64,000 bases of DNA from Halichondria panicea (lineage: Eukaryota > Porifera > Demospongiae > Suberitida > Halichondriidae), in NCBI RefSeq assembly GCF_963675165.1, contig NC_087377.1:8263122-8327121 (forward strand), written 5' to 3'. The first letter of the stretch is position 1, and each line of letters opens with the position of its first letter. The notes under the pieces are model-generated. The model searched no databases, was not told the DNA's origin, and saw only the letters and a list, made by a program, of their open reading frames with translations. Of the stretch, positions 11,811 to 24,025 are shown in pieces. Position numbers and translations under genes: made by a program.

Positions 11811-11864
11811 GAAATACACCTCAATTTGAGTGTGTTTACTGAACTCTGTACGTAAAACATTACA

Positions 11865-12090
11865 AGCGTGGGAGGGGGAAGGGAGTTTTAGTTTTTTTGT
11901 TCAATTTAATGGGGCCAATATCAGATCAGAAGAAACAACCCCTGGCCCTTCACCCCATCAAAATTAATTAATCAAACCTTATCATAATTGTGCATATCCA
12001 CACCATCTTGAAGTTGGAGCTTGAGCTTCAAAAAATTACCGGATCTTCGCTGAAGTGTGTGCAATGGGAAATTAAGGGTGAGTGACACGT
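11865..12090. repeat. Dispersed repeat pair, copy 1
   Basis: It shares a long diverged alignment with 21985-22190: AATGGGCC-A...CCAGATCAG, AGAAGCAAC, ATCAATCAAACCT, ATCCACACC, GAGCTTGAGC and GTGTGTGCAAT all occur in the same order. No coding frame is seen. The class is unknown. Confidence 0.7.
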
Positions 12091-12124
12091 ACCTACTAGG
12101 AGTCAAGGTAGGTAGGAACCACAG

Positions 12125-13043
12125 ATCAGAGGAGGTTGGACACAAAGCTAAACAGTTATAATGACATTGTCTTTATTTGGCATATTAATTGTAGTCAGCA
12201 TATAGGCCATCTTTTCATTAGATAACAGCATAGCTGAGCTATACATTTGCTCTACCCTACAACCCAGGTGTCAAGGAACGCAGTAAAATGCAGCAGCAGT
12301 AATAGTGTAGCTGCATGGGGGCCAGACCCTTTCTCATGGGATCAAGAAGAGAAAAAATTAAGGTCTGGCAAGGGTCCCCTTTACCGACGACAGTGAACTT
12401 TTGAAGTAGCAGACTTCAGGATTTTATACAGGATTTTTAGCCAGGGGGGGAAATGATGACATTTTTTTTAAAGCAAAGCAGAAAAGCGTCGCTCAAATTG
12501 ACCTCTAGTGTGTATGTACATGCTCAGCTTATGTTGTAAGGTTTAAATTTCAAAGGGTTATCATAACAATAAATGTATACATGCATTTTGTATCTGCTAT
12601 AATTGTGTAATCTCCTGTTCGAACATTTGAACTGCACCATGTACTATATCAAAATGAATATACATGTACAATGTATGCACTCCTGATGTATGTAAAACGC
12701 TTTTTCTCAACTGATACATGTATAGATACTCATTATACATGTAGATCTTCACTGTACAATTTGGTATAACATCATTCATTTCCAAGGGGGGAAATCCCAT
12801 GGCTCCCACCCCTCTGTATGAAACCCAGAGGAGGTTTGACAGGCGCAATGCAGCTCAAGTAATTAGCCTTTGATTACTCTCAGCAAAAACATTACGATGT
12901 GGGTGGATAATCAAAGGCTAATTGCCTGAGCTGCATCGTACCTCCTCTGTATGAAACCCTGACATTGCAAGCAAATAATCATGACCTTCAAGCTCACGTG
13001 ATGAATACATTAGTGACCTTTGACCCTGTCCAACCTCCTCTGA
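12125..13043. mobile_element. Possible 0.9-kb element bounded by AGAGGAGGTTGGACA inverted repeats, with a nested copy
   Basis: CAGAGGAGGTTGGACA at about 12127 is matched by its reverse complement at 13027-13043. The miniature element of the same arm family (12827-12950) sits inside. No transposase frame is present, so this would be non-autonomous. The same arm motif recurs at about 53823, 53970, 54118 and 54436. Confidence 0.5.
12827..12950. mobile_element. Miniature inverted-repeat element, AGAGGAGGT family, copy 2
   Basis: Its arms match those of 11640-11810 (AGAGGAGGTTTGACAGGCGC, TAATTAGCCTTTGATTA and their complements) around a shorter loop. It is clearly related to copy 1 by both ends and spacing. 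Confidence 0.85.
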
Positions 13044-13575
13044 CTACATATGGCAGATCTTGTTAGTGATAGGTCAGTTTAGTTTGAGCTATAATTATGA
13101 TAAACCATGCCTAAGAACAACCCTATATAAATCAAGAGTGCATAAGAAGAGAAGAGTGTCAAACTATACTGATACTTATACACAAACACTGTGCACGAAG
13201 TAACGTGACATCCTGTCAATTGCACGTGACGTTTGCGCATAGTTACGCAACGCACAGAATTTGTTAATAGTGAGTAAAGAGTGCAAGTAAAGAGGATCAA
13301 CTCGACTATTGTCTCTATTTAGATGATTTTTGTAAAGAGATCGTCTTCTATCGTCTTCTGTAAGTGTGCAGTGAGCAGCTCCGTGAGCTCTTAACGTTGA
13401 ACGCGAACGACTAGCTAGAATTGTTCGATTACCACACCCCTAAAAACATCACGGTTAACATTTACTAGGAGATTACTAGTATAAAGTACTTTATTACGTG
13501 CGAGTCACGCTACTTTGTGCAGTGTTTGCATGTGTAAAAGTATCAGTAGGTCGACACTCTTCTCTTCTTGCTACA

Positions 13576-14100
13576 GTAAATCATAGATTGAAGAGTTAGA
13601 GGGATAGGAAACGGTTTGTATCTCGAGTAACATCCGCGCTACGGTGCGGTTTAACCGAGGCCATCACAACAATATCTATTTCTACACTCAGTGCATAATA
13701 AACTACAGGTAACTGTGCTTAGTCCGTGCAACTCACTTATATTTCAAGGTCTATACCTATTGTAGTAGTCATAACCAGCACGCTTACACGTTACATGTTC
13801 CAATAGCTCTAAAACAGCCTTGGGAACATATAACTTTATTGGAAAGTCTCTTTTTACTGGGTGTGGTCAGTCATTAGCAAGTACTACACGTGGCTCATGG
13901 ACTAGGCGTGTTTTAAGTTGCTGAAAGAGATTATGTCTCGAGGAAACACAGCTTTGGGAGTTACCCGGCAAAAGTGTGCTTAATAGCCTTGTTCATAGGG
14001 CGTAGCGCGGATAATTTTCGAGGCTCCACTGCAGATTCAATGTAAAATCATCACGTGCACCACTCCGTTTCCTATCCCTCTCTCTTCAATCTATGAGTAA
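13576..14100. mobile_element. Inverted-repeat element of about 525 bp
   Basis: The ends pair over about 38 bp: TCATAGATTGAAGAG, a short variable step, then GAGGGATAGGAAACGG at 13581-13613, and its complement at 14065-14095. The interior has no transposase frame. A related end, TTTTCAATCTATAAGTAAATG, appears near 63628. It is a non-autonomous DNA element by structure. Confidence 0.8.
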
Positions 14101-14469
14101 ATGCACAAAAGAATTTTCATGTTCTGGGCCAATCCTCGAAAACAACCAGCTATACGGTACCCTCGAAATTACTATACCCAACTGTTCCCCCCCCCCCTCC
14201 CACACGTACATGAAGGAACATCATTAAAAATAGTTCAACTCAACTTACCTATGCTGCACGAAGATTGTGAAGACCAGTCAAGAGTTTTAGACATACGCCT
14301 GTACTGTTAAGACATCATATGCTCAAACCATAGATAAACGAAATCTATGCTCAAACTACAGACATGAAATCGAGCTAGAGAAGAGCGAGTTTTTAGGACC
14401 ACGAGGTGAAATGATCCATTCCTAGATTTCAGGCCGCCAGAAAGTAATTTTGTCCTCCGCCTCCCCGCA

Positions 14470-14500
14470 AAGCCCCCCCCCCCCCCCCCCCCCCCCCGCA
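14470..14500. repeat. Poly-C tract of about 28 bases
   Basis: This is a long uninterrupted C run, with a shorter one at about 14187-14196. It could form a G-quadruplex on the minus strand. The Gly-run open frame across it is an artefact of the tract. Confidence 0.95.
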
Positions 14501-14715
14501 TGCACACTGAAACCACATAGATGGGCGTGCCCGTCCCCAGCCATAAAAAGGGTGATGTCAGCGATCGATTCAGATCATCCTGCAATATAATTGGCTAAAG
14601 GTAGTGTTGTATCCAACTTAGAAAAAAATCATGTACAGTTTTGAGCCACGATTTAATACAGTCCTGACACATTGACTGTGTAATGCCAATAATTATTTGT
14701 CATTAATTTTTATAG

Positions 14716-16646
14716 CAAAGCGGATTTAGCAAATGTGACATTTGCAACCAAGTTTGACCTGGAGCGTTCAAAATGTGGAGGGAGATGTGGGTTCACTGAG
14801 GAATATACATTTCATTTGAGCCGTGTTCAGTAAGTGTTAACTGTTATGTATGCATGCTATATATGTACCTCATTGGCACACTGTAACCGTATATATAATT
14901 ATAATTATGTATAAAATTGTATGTATATAATTTATGTCATGCATGGCATCATAGAAGTATATATAATGTAAGTTTCAAGACTCCCGTGCAAACCCTCCCT
15001 TATATGGACTCTTTAATCTGTAGTCATAGTGGCTGCATTTCAGGTGAAATAATGATCAGCTATAATTATAGAGTATAATCCTTGCTAAACGAAACGATTG
15101 GTATGCATGTATGTCGAGGTAACCGTAATTCAGAGAGCCTGGTTAAGAGAGTGTCTACTGTATTGATCGAGTGGGTGTGCATAAGCGTGTGAATCCACTG
15201 AGATTAAAAAGTTGAATTCAATTATAGCCTCTTTTATATGTAGCTAGTGCGTGCATGCATTGGGTGAATATTATATGGCTCATGCATGTTATTATACAGG
15301 AATTCAAGATTGATTTACGTACTACGGCCATAGAGAAGAGGCTAGATCTAATCCAGAGAAATGTGTTACCATTATCATTGACGGTATGGATCAAAGCAAA
15401 ACCAATCTTCCATGTCTCACACAAACGCCTAAATTGGTTCAAGGTTTGCAACAGTTGAGAACTCACATATCCGGGGCACTTGTTCATACAAGATCACCTC
15501 ATGGAAAGCTGGCTTTTGCATATTATTATGTAGACATGCTGCAGTATCCCCACGATTCCAACCTGACAATTCATGTGCTGTTGTCAGTTCTGAAGGAGAT
15601 GAAAGGTAAATTACCTGCAACACTCAACCTTCAACTTGATAATACCTCACGGCAGATACGTGTTGGGTTTTTGTGCCCTTCTGGTATCCAGAAAAATGTT
15701 CAAGAAGGTAATACAATCATGAAGTTTATTATACCTTCTGCATGGCTCATAATAACCATGCATCTCTCTATATTATTATGTATATAGGTGAGGGTAAACT
15801 TTCTACCCATCAGTCATAGATCTACCCATGAACACATCGACCAATTTTTCTCAAGAATATCGACACAGCTAAATCAAACAGGAGCTGAAACTCTACCAGG
15901 TAAACTTTTTAGAATCGTATAAGTCATGATTTCAAATGTGAATTTTGTAGATCTTGAAGCTCAAATTTCAGCCTCGAGTACTCCTCCTGCGACAGTTAAA
16001 ATAGTGGACAGCATTTTTGACGTCCGTTCGTGGATATCGCCTTGCCTTGAAGGACTTCATGGTCATTCCAGACCTCACTGTTTCAGATTTGTTGCCGACC
16101 CTACTGTATTAGCAGAAGACTCAAAAGTGCTCATGTATTATAGGAATTGGTGTACTTGATGCTTGGTGTGAAACGGAAGAGGCCTTGGAAATTCTTATGG
16201 TATACTATGATATAAATACCATACGGAGATAATTATAATTATGCCAAGCTTTTTTCTTAAAACTCTATACCCTTCGTTAGTTGTAAATCATTTTCAGCTA
16301 TTAAATTTGGTATGCTCAATTTTGACAACTGCATAGCGGCAAGCTAATTTCCAGTTGATATTTCATTCATTTCATGTCATGCAGGACGTACCAAGTGGAG
16401 TACCTCCAACTCTGCAGCCATCTGACCTGAAAATTGATGTACCTTTGTTTTAAGAAAATCGAGTGATTTTGTCATAGTTCCTATTGTGGTGGTGAACATG
16501 TGCACTGCACTAACCACGTCTGCAGGAAGATGCACTAAAGTACAAACGATGGCTTACAGAAACTGCTGGTGGGATCAACTAGACATCAGATCTATCTACC
16601 ATGATGAAAAGCAATCTAGTGAATGGATTCATAACTTAGAAGAAGG
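14716..16646 (+). pseudogene. DUF7869 family relic, copy 2
   Basis: Pieces of the same protein as the 2319-5441 gene appear in order. A CxxC exon (FSKCDIC) at 14716-14829 has an AG acceptor and a GTAAGT donor but an internal stop. The core exon from 15300 carries IIIDGMDQSKTNLP, and LQLDN follows at about 15636. An HTHE-type exon at about 15789-15900 reads NFLPISHRSTHEHIDQFFSRI. Downstream exons lie at about 15945-16170, 16384-16450 and 16525-16646. The frame breaks after LQLDNTSRQIR (about 15660). The acidic and histidine positions survive, so the decay is recent. It shares the block YYGHRE-ARSNPE with copy 3 and belongs to a subfamily distinct from the intact gene. Confidence 0.75.
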
Positions 16647-16880
16647 TAATTATAAAATTATACGTGACATTGCATGTAAAGCATAATTATAGAATTAACG
16701 ACCGTCATAATTATACCGTTATTTCTGTTACATTGTTTTAGGAAATTCAAACGAAGAACCGTCTATAGTGGACTTCTGAGAAATCCAGATTTAGCTGCTC
16801 TCTTTGCTGCAGAGGACCAACCCTGCAAGGTAACACAAAATATACTCACAGTCAGTAATATTAAGTTATGTGCACAGTAT

Positions 16881-17204
16881 CAAGAGTTCATAAGAAAGAG
16901 TACGCAACTCCACTTAAAACCGTATAGTGGGCGTTTCTTCCAACCTAAGGACATCAACATGCTGTTGTATAAACTGTGAAATCAAATTTGCAATAAGCAT
17001 AGTGATGATTATCACTAATCTTATTCATTATCACTAATGTTATTCATTTTACAACTGCCAGCATAGGGAAGGCATAGTTACTCATTGCCTTTCCTGCTAT
17101 TATATAGTTGCGATTACAACAGCTAGTATCTGTGACGTATAGGTGTGGAGGAATGCTTTTTGTGTACAGTCTATTGGAGTTGCGTACTCTTCCTAATAAA
17201 TGAC
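16881..17204. mobile_element. Miniature inverted-repeat element with AGAGTACGCAACTCC ends
   Basis: The left end (CAAGAGTTCATAAGAAAGAG then TACGCAACTCC) pairs with the right end (GGAGTTGCGTACTCTTCC) across 324 bp. The interior carries a hairpin of ATTATCACTAAT repeats. A truncated inverted copy lies in the first gene's intron (about 1057-1262). Confidence 0.85.
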
Positions 17205-17890
17205 CGTATTATATAGTAGGTAATTTTCATGGGGTAACTCGTGTGAGTACCGTATATCTTCTAATTATCGGACAACAAAAAATAATTATTTTCGAAATTG
17301 TCTGGGTATAATTGGAACAGATTTTTATAGAGCATGCGAAGTGTCCGGAATAATTAGAACAAGCAAGCAGCTGCATGCGAGCTAGCTAAGTTGCGACTGA
17401 ATAGTTGCACTAGCTATCTAAAACTAGCTACTCAAAGCTTGGTTTAAGGATTATCTGTCACCAAACTGCTAAAAGCTATCAGCAAAGAAGAGGACATGAG
17501 CATTGTGTGTTCCTCTGTGCAGGGAGTTTGTACGTGCTGTGTGTGAAGGACATTCCCACGACTTCACTATAATGACCTAGAACACAGTGTCTGACTTAGT
17601 AAACAAAATTAATAACTCTTATTTTATTGACAATGATAATAGCAGTACATAATATAACATAACAATGATAATAGCAGTACATACATAATTATCATGTAAA
17701 TCTTGCTCGTGTTTGATTGGTGTAATGATTATTATGTATTGAACATGTGAATGTGAGGAGAAATAGTGTTAAGGAAAATTGCGCCTTTTTAGGTAAAACT
17801 TGAGTGGGTGGGTAATTCAAATGGTCCAACTGGATGATCCTGTTGCATGTTCTATAAAAGTATATTATGTTTTGAGAAGTTGACTCATTT
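17205..17890. other. Non-coding stretch with a short direct repeat
   Basis: CAATGATAATAGCAGTACAT is repeated directly at about 17632 and 17663. Otherwise it is AT-rich, with no gene or paired termini seen. Confidence 0.6.
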
Positions 17891-17898
17891 AATGCAAC

Positions 17899-18099
17899 AT
17901 GACTACTGTGTTAGCTCCAGGTAGTAGTCCTATTCTGAAAACATCAGTGGAGGATGAAAAATTACTCGACAGTGTAGAAGGTATATCAATTTGAGTGTTG
18001 TTACAATGATCACGGCTTCTTTTACCCGGGCAGGCGAAGAATACAACAGCCTGATGGAAATGGTGACGGAGAGCGGGGACATTGCCGTGTCCAAATAAA
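17899..18099 (+). CDS. Possible two-exon small protein of about 49 residues, unknown function
   Basis: An ATG at 17899 opens 27 codons (MTTVLAPGSSPILK ...) to a GT donor near 17980. After an AG acceptor at about 18034 the frame continues in phase (GEEYNSLMEMVTESGDIAVS) to TAA. A TATAAAA-like motif occurs about 40 bp upstream. No family is recognised. Two phase-matched splice sites in so short a span can arise by chance, so this is tentative. Confidence 0.25.
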
Positions 18100-18175
18100 A
18101 TAGTGAAGTAAGTAACTTCAATGCAATAAAACCTTAAATCTTTGCTTTGCTATTTATAGGCTGTACCAAGACCTA

Positions 18176-18378
18176 GTATAGTGTTAGGCAAACTGATGAA
18201 GAGGCGTGGATAGAGGCAAGAAGGAGGAGGGAGATAGAGATCGAGGAAGACAGGGCGTGGAGGGAGGAACGACAGAGGAGGAGAGAGATTGAGATGAAGA
18301 GGGTGTGGAGGGAAGAAAGAAAGAGAATGAGGGAGAGACTTTGGAAGAAGAAAGCAAAGAGTGGGGGAGAAATATAAC
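18176..18378 (+). other. Purine-rich Arg/Glu-coding segment
   Basis: The plus strand is almost all purines and, in one frame, reads as alternating Arg/Glu/Lys (RRRREIEIEEDRAWREER-like) to a TAA at about 18376. It looks like a coiled-coil or low-complexity helix. There is no start and no link to a recognised family. The Pro/Leu frame on the other strand is its shadow. Confidence 0.4.
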
Positions 18379-18399
18379 ATCAGTAAGCTATTGAATATA

Positions 18400-20190
18400 T
18401 ATACAAGTAGCTTCATAGACATGTGTGTTTATAGATATCTTGCTGCTCGGTTGTAATAAACCAAGCCCAAGACCAAGGACAACAACGAGGGGGGAAAAAA
18501 TGGAGGGGAAGGGTAAGCCGTAAGGGACCTGGACGTACCCTCCCGCTGAAACACTTGACATAGAATAACTGATGCACAAAGTTACTATATAGATCTACTA
18601 TGTAATATTTATTGTATACATGTTCTTACTATTATTATTTCAAAAAAACTTTACTAAACAAGTGCAAAAAACATTTTATGAAAAAATGGGGAAGAGTATA
18701 GGGTTGGAAGAGCATGCACACTGAAAGAACAAAAAGTTCGAAAACAAGATTGTAGGTTGGTATAGTCTTTGCATGCTCCAACTAGCTGGGGGTGGGGTTC
18801 AATCTTTGCGATCTTCACCAGTTGGGTCCAGCATTACTTCGAGTTTTGGTGGGCAAGGCTCAGTGTTTAGGTGCTGGTCCATCTGGAGGAAAGAAAAGGT
18901 GCGAACCAAAATAGCTACAGTGCTAGCATAATTATAGCATTGGGTAACCTATAGACTACTATCTCCACTACTATGATTATAGAATTATACTACTATCATA
19001 ATAATTCATAACACTAATTCGATGTTGACAGAGTGAGCTGGTTTACATTGGTAGACTGAGCATAATAAGAATTAATTGATGATAACTACGTATAATGATT
19101 ATACGTAGCAAGGTGATAATTAGACTATAATTATGAATGCGGTGCTGATGCCAAAGCTACATAACATAAAACTATAGGTGCTATATTTTATATTAGCGCT
19201 TATAATAGCTGGAGTAATGCTGACTCAAACCCTCACAAAGAAACAACGTATAGCTCCGCTTTGCAAGGTTGCCTGATTCTGGAAATTAGTTAGTTATGCA
19301 CTCGCCAAATTTTTTGTTTCTTTGCTTTTTCGCGCTTTTCTTTTCCTGGCAATCCTAGCAACATTCACATTGCAAATGTTTTGATTACCTTTTTTTCCAT
19401 TACAGCTACATGTAGTAGTACATTGATAAATGTGACGTTGATTACCGTAATTTGTCATCGTCCTGTAATCTTGTTGAAGATAATATATAAGTGGTCATTG
19501 GACACGTACCTGTGAACATGTGCATGTGCAACGTGGGAAGTTGTCATAGCAATTTAGCAGTTCCCATGCATTATTTTTTATTGTTGCTTTAAAAGAGGTG
19601 AGTTCTTTTCTGTGTGCTTGCATACCATTTTGAACAACTGTGTACAGAATAGATCCACTACCTATTGAAGCACCTCCAGCAGGTGCAGGAATACTCTTCT
19701 GTCTTTCAATATAGATATCCCATTGCTCCGTAACATTTAACATAGGACTAACTTATCATAGCCGTGGGGGAAGAGGAAGGGGGAAGAGGAAGGGGGAGGA
19801 CGAAGGGGGAAACAACAAAACAAGAGAAAACCCAAATAAAAACTGTATTATGGAAGAACGAACATACATTGTATTATTATGATCGTAACAGTTATACTTA
19901 TAATATTATACATAACTTATAGTAGTTATTACTGATGCGTGCTAAACAGCACAATAATTGCACAAGAGGTGTGCGTTAAGTGTATAATTAAAAACGCTGC
20001 ATGCACACGCCCACGAAACGATTGTTTTGCCTGCGTGCTACGTACTCGAAACAAATGCAGCGTACTACGGAAACGGAACAGAAACTTAATTTTGGCCTCT
20101 ACTGTAAGAGCTAAGTTAAAACGAGTGTCAAAAAATGCATATTACCATCGGCACCATATCGATTGAAAAACAAAGGAAAAGGCGGAAACA
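18400..20190. other. Non-coding stretch
   Basis: It contains an inverted repeat ACGTATAATGATTATACGT near 19086 and a GGGGGAAGAGGAA tandem near 19770. No gene-quality frame or recognised family is seen. Confidence 0.6.
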
Positions 20191-20192
20191 AC

Positions 20193-20469
20193 TACCGTAT
20201 AGCGGGTATATTTCGAGGGTATAAATGTTCGCGGTTTTCGCGGATTGAGCCTGTACCGCGAAAATTTATACCCACAAAAATTTATGAATAGTAGGCGGCG
20301 TGTTCAGTATTATGGATTCGAGGCTAACGGTGTGGAGGTACAGCTGCACGTTGATGTGCGCATGCGCCAAAAGGCTGGAACTCAGACCACGAAAATAAAA
20401 TCCGCGAAATCCTTTGTAATGGTCCATCCGCGAAAATTTATACCCTCGAAATATACCCGCTATACGGTA
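20193..20469. mobile_element. Miniature element, TACCGTATAGCGGGTA family
   Basis: The 34-bp terminal inverted repeats (TACCGTATAGCGGGTATATT, then TCGAGGGTATAAAT, and complement) are essentially perfect. The interior has further palindromic CGCGAAAATTTATACC blocks. The 277-bp size and lack of a transposase make it non-autonomous. The frames across it are not genes. Confidence 0.9.
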
Positions 20470-21465
20470 TCCAAAAAAAACCACGAAACTACAGAAAAAA
20501 CTTTAGAAAATGAAATTAGAACAGCCTTAAGTAGGAAAACAACACCGAGGACTCTAACATGACCACGATACTACACCAATCAAACGAACTCCCACCTATC
20601 CAGCTACAGCCGTATTGTGGTGAACAAGGGACACTTGCAGGCTCCAGCCACCACATCTTCCTAGTCGAGCCTTGCATCCATATTTAAACCCGTATTGAAT
20701 GAAGAAGACTTAGGCTCTCTCAAATGTATGTATTAATTCATTGCTATATACACCTATACATGTAAGTACTATACTCTATAAGTATAACCGTATCCTATAT
20801 AGTTGATTTACTATAATTATAGTCACCCGGTTCATAGCAAAATTTAATACGTAGCTGTTTACTGACGTAGCTAGGTCACAGATTGTATTTGTCGCAATGA
20901 ATTATAACATCTATTATCATACAGGCCGGGTATTTGCAGTGTATCTACCCCACTGCTACTATGACGAACGAAACGTTTAATGCTGTTGTTAACAGTGCTT
21001 GCTCTGGAGCAACACGAAGGACCAAAGTAGTTGGTGACCAATGAAGATTGAAGTACTGCTGTAGATAGTGTCATTTTAATGGTATTGAGTTTCTACGGTA
21101 TAACAATGACATCTGTATCAAGAGTGCATAAAACAAGCAGCACACATGCTGCATGCAGTTGAATCCGGAAGCGTAGGTGTGAGACAAAAGCATCACACAT
21201 GTCATGCATACGTGTGACATGTGTGTGGCATACTAGGTGCGGTACGCGTGCATGCAATAAGAGCAGCATGTGTGCAGACTGCATTCACAGTGCATTCACG
21301 AGGCACTCTCGTAGTACAGCTTTTATTTTATGTGTTCAGTAAGTAAGAATTAACGTGATTCACGAATAATGACATCAATGTTTTATTTACCGGAGCACTG
21401 CGAGCTGAAGTACTCGGGTTGAATAACCAGCGAAAAACTAAAGTGCGATCACATCAGTAAAATTA

Positions 21466-21735
21466 ATGTGGAGAAGGGAAAAAAATAATGAAGAAATAAC
21501 AGTTTACACAATTAATACTATTATAGTGAGTGTTGCAAGCTGCGCTGTGCTAATGTCTCTCGCCGTGCTTTCGCTCAAGTGTTATCAAGAGTATAATAAT
21601 AGCAAAGAGGGTATCGAACGTATAGGCATACTGTACATTAGATGTATCACTCTCTTTGCTATACTTGCAACTGGTTCAACGTGCTATATCAACTCCACCC
21701 ACAGTGCCATGCCCCATACATGGGCGATAATTTAA
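21466..21735 (+). CDS. Hypothetical 89-residue protein with two membrane-like segments
   Basis: An unspliced frame from ATG at 21466 has two hydrophobic stretches, about residues 15-38 (INTIIVSVASCAVLMSLAVL) and about 55-75 (ILYIRCITLFAILATGSTCY), separated by a polar loop with CYQEYNNSKEG. No signal peptide or family is recognised. It could be a fragment of a larger membrane protein gene or chance. The neighbourhood is full of miniature elements. Confidence 0.25.
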   Translation: MWRREKNNEEITVYTINTIIVSVASCAVLMSLAVLSLKCYQEYNNSKEGIERIGILYIRCITLFAILATGSTCYINSTHSAMPHTWAII

Positions 21736-21750
21736 AATGAAGAGCGTTTA

Positions 21751-21930
21751 ATACGGGTATAGCGGGTAATTTTCGTGGGGTAAAAAATTCGAAAAACGGT
21801 AATTTTCATGAGTAAACATCTCATTTCCTGCACTGCGTTCATACGTTCTGGTAAGCCACGCCTACGTTTAAATTTTGTGGAAGTCGGCTTGCACATGAAT
21901 TTTTTACCCCACAAAAATTACCCAATATAC
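21751..21930. mobile_element. Miniature element, GTATAGCGGGTAATTTTCG family, copy A
   Basis: The left arm GTATAGCGGGTAATTTTCGT then GGGGTAAAAAATTC pairs with GAATTTTTTACCCCAC then AAAAATTACCC at the right. It is about 180 bp and non-coding. A sister copy lies at 60826-61031. Confidence 0.85.
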
Positions 21931-21984
21931 AAGTGTCTTACTTAGAAAGGTAGGAAAAAATGTAAATGCGTCAGGTAAATTATA

Positions 21985-22190
21985 CACAGGGGGAGGGGGT
22001 GGTGGAAAGTTTAGCTGTTTTATATTTAATGGGCCAAGACCAGATCAGGAGAAGCAACTCCCCCCCCCCATTAAATCAATCAAACCTCATCATTATGAAT
22101 TAATCCACACCGGGTTGAATTTTGAGCTTGAGCCTCAAACGGGATCATTGCTAGAAAATGTGTGTGCAATAGAGAAAGGGTGAGCTAGAA
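21985..22190. repeat. Dispersed repeat pair, copy 2
   Basis: This is the diverged partner of 11865-12090 in the same orientation, sharing the ordered blocks listed there. No coding frame is seen. Confidence 0.7.
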
Positions 22191-23285
22191 GCAAAAATAT
22201 TATAATTATAACAAGAACCAAGGTGTCCGGATAATCAAGGTTCTACTGTACTGCTAAACGCAAAAATATAGATGATCATAATTGTATACAGAACGAGGCT
22301 GGAACCACTTGATCTTAGCTAATTAAGGTCACTAATTGGATTTCTACTACTACTTCAAGCCTAGTTTTTAGTGCCGTAAGCTTAAACGTTATTTTTAAGG
22401 GTAGGTCAAATCTTATTTTGCTCAGAAGCAGAGATACAAGTACAAGTCTTGACTGGACTTGTACTAGCCTCAATACCATGAGCGGCTGTTTTTTTAGTCT
22501 CAAATTCCAGCCTTTTGGCAAGATACAATACCAATGTACTACTAATGTACCAATACAAGTACGTACCAATAAAAGTTGGGGAGGGCGTTTTCTTAAAGTC
22601 AACGCACAGCTGGCCTCAAGACTTGTATGATAGTTTCTCTGCTTAGTGCTTCTATTAAAGATCTACTCCCTAGCTCAAAACATCTCCCTACAAGTCTACA
22701 TGGGCAATGCCTCTAAATACATGTAGATTTAGTCTGGGGGCCAGACCTTTTTTTTCAGACTAATGTAGACTAGGCACTATTGAGCTCATGTCAATGATGC
22801 AAACCATACATTTACTAGATAATGTGAACATACAGACCATCTCTAGCTCTGCCATCGCGCCAGTGGCTGTCCTTAGTTACTGCATGCAGTATTCTTCACT
22901 TTCTTCTTCTTTGGATGAAGTTTCTTGCCAGCTGGATTCATCGAGCAATGCGCGTGCGCAATGCAACACACTAATTATGCGCATGGTGGATCACATGAGC
23001 TGTTTCAACCTTCTTCACTTCTCTGCTCTGCTCTTCTGGGTACGGCCAGGTACCTATAGCTCTCTGGTGATCTGCCGAGCTCGGTGATCTGCGGATTCTT
23101 TCAGTCTCTTATTATAGTCTAGTTTTAGGTAAGTTGAATTGAATTTTATGAAGGTGTCAAATACTTTATAATACTTACAGCTCAGGGTGGCTTTCAGGCC
23201 TTCGTTTTCTTGTGTGCCTACCGTACTTATTCGATTTAAAGCGACCCTCCAAATATGCGACACCCTCGATATTTTCCAATTTTCT
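22191..23285. other. Non-coding stretch
   Basis: It has short frames only, none with recognisable motifs or splice context. The word TACAAGT is frequent between 22430 and 22700. I see no gene. Confidence 0.55.
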
Positions 23286-23295
23286 GACCTCTAAA

Positions 23296-23730
23296 AATAC
23301 CGTAATTGATGTAATTACAGCACCAGAAAAAATTAATTCCACTTCTGAGTGGCGCATCTTTAGAGCACAAAAAATGTCGTTCAGCCCAAACTGGCGCCTA
23401 AATTATGGTGGTGCTTATGTTCAACAGCTAGTATAGATAAAATGGGCGTGGTCTAGCTCAGTTTCGCTTGCTAGCTGCACCGTTGAGAGCTGAATGACTT
23501 GTGAACAACATTCATTGACTGTAGCTATGGGTTAGACAACTGTTTAGAAGTGAAGGAAGTCGAAGATGCAGGATGATTGCCTTTATGTCTCAAACAAGCC
23601 TTTTTATAAGCGCCAGAAAAAAATAATTCCAACAAATGTTGGCGCTTTTTTAGGACCTAAAAAATTATGCTGATGCTGACGTGGCGCTTAAATTATGGTG
23701 GCGCTGTAATTACATCAATTACGGTAATTA
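23296..23730. mobile_element. Inverted-repeat element with TACCGTAATTGATGTAATTACAG ends
   Basis: TACCGTAATTGATGTAATTA at about 23299 pairs with its complement ending at about 23729. Inside, GGCGC...AAATTATGGTGG is present twice. A related half lies at 55786-55868 in reversed orientation. There is no transposase frame. Confidence 0.75.
23440..23505. repeat. Short dispersed repeat, also at 25006-25072
   Basis: GGTCTAGCTCAGTTTC-TTGCTAGCT and a GCAC-GTTG-GAGC-CTGAAT block occur at both positions in the same order and orientation. Confidence 0.7.
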
Positions 23731-24025
23731 GAAAACCAAAAAAATGAACACCGTACATTCAGCCCGGCTGGCTGGCGCCTAAAGTACGTTGAATAATTAT
23801 GTTAAAGTCCTGGTGTTACATCTAATTGGAAGTACGTAAGTAACTCCACCTAATTTATTTGCCTTGATTTTAACCGCATAAAAATATGTATTTATATATG
23901 TATTAGACGTTGTGGTTCTCATTTACCTCTATTTAGGACACTTTGTGGTAAGATTACTTGGTTTTGCCCCCGAGCTACATGTATTAGGTCTGGCTCCCAA
24001 AATGCGCGATGTTTGTGGAATGACT

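Noticed and set aside
14307..14585. Minus frame with a poly-Gly run
   Set aside because: The Gly run is the poly-C tract; there is no splice or motif support.
18150..18422. Minus Leu/Pro-rich frame that looks membrane-like
   Set aside because: It is the complement of a purine-rich Arg/Glu segment.
20245..20562. 105-codon plus frame
   Set aside because: It lies across the inverted repeats of a miniature element.
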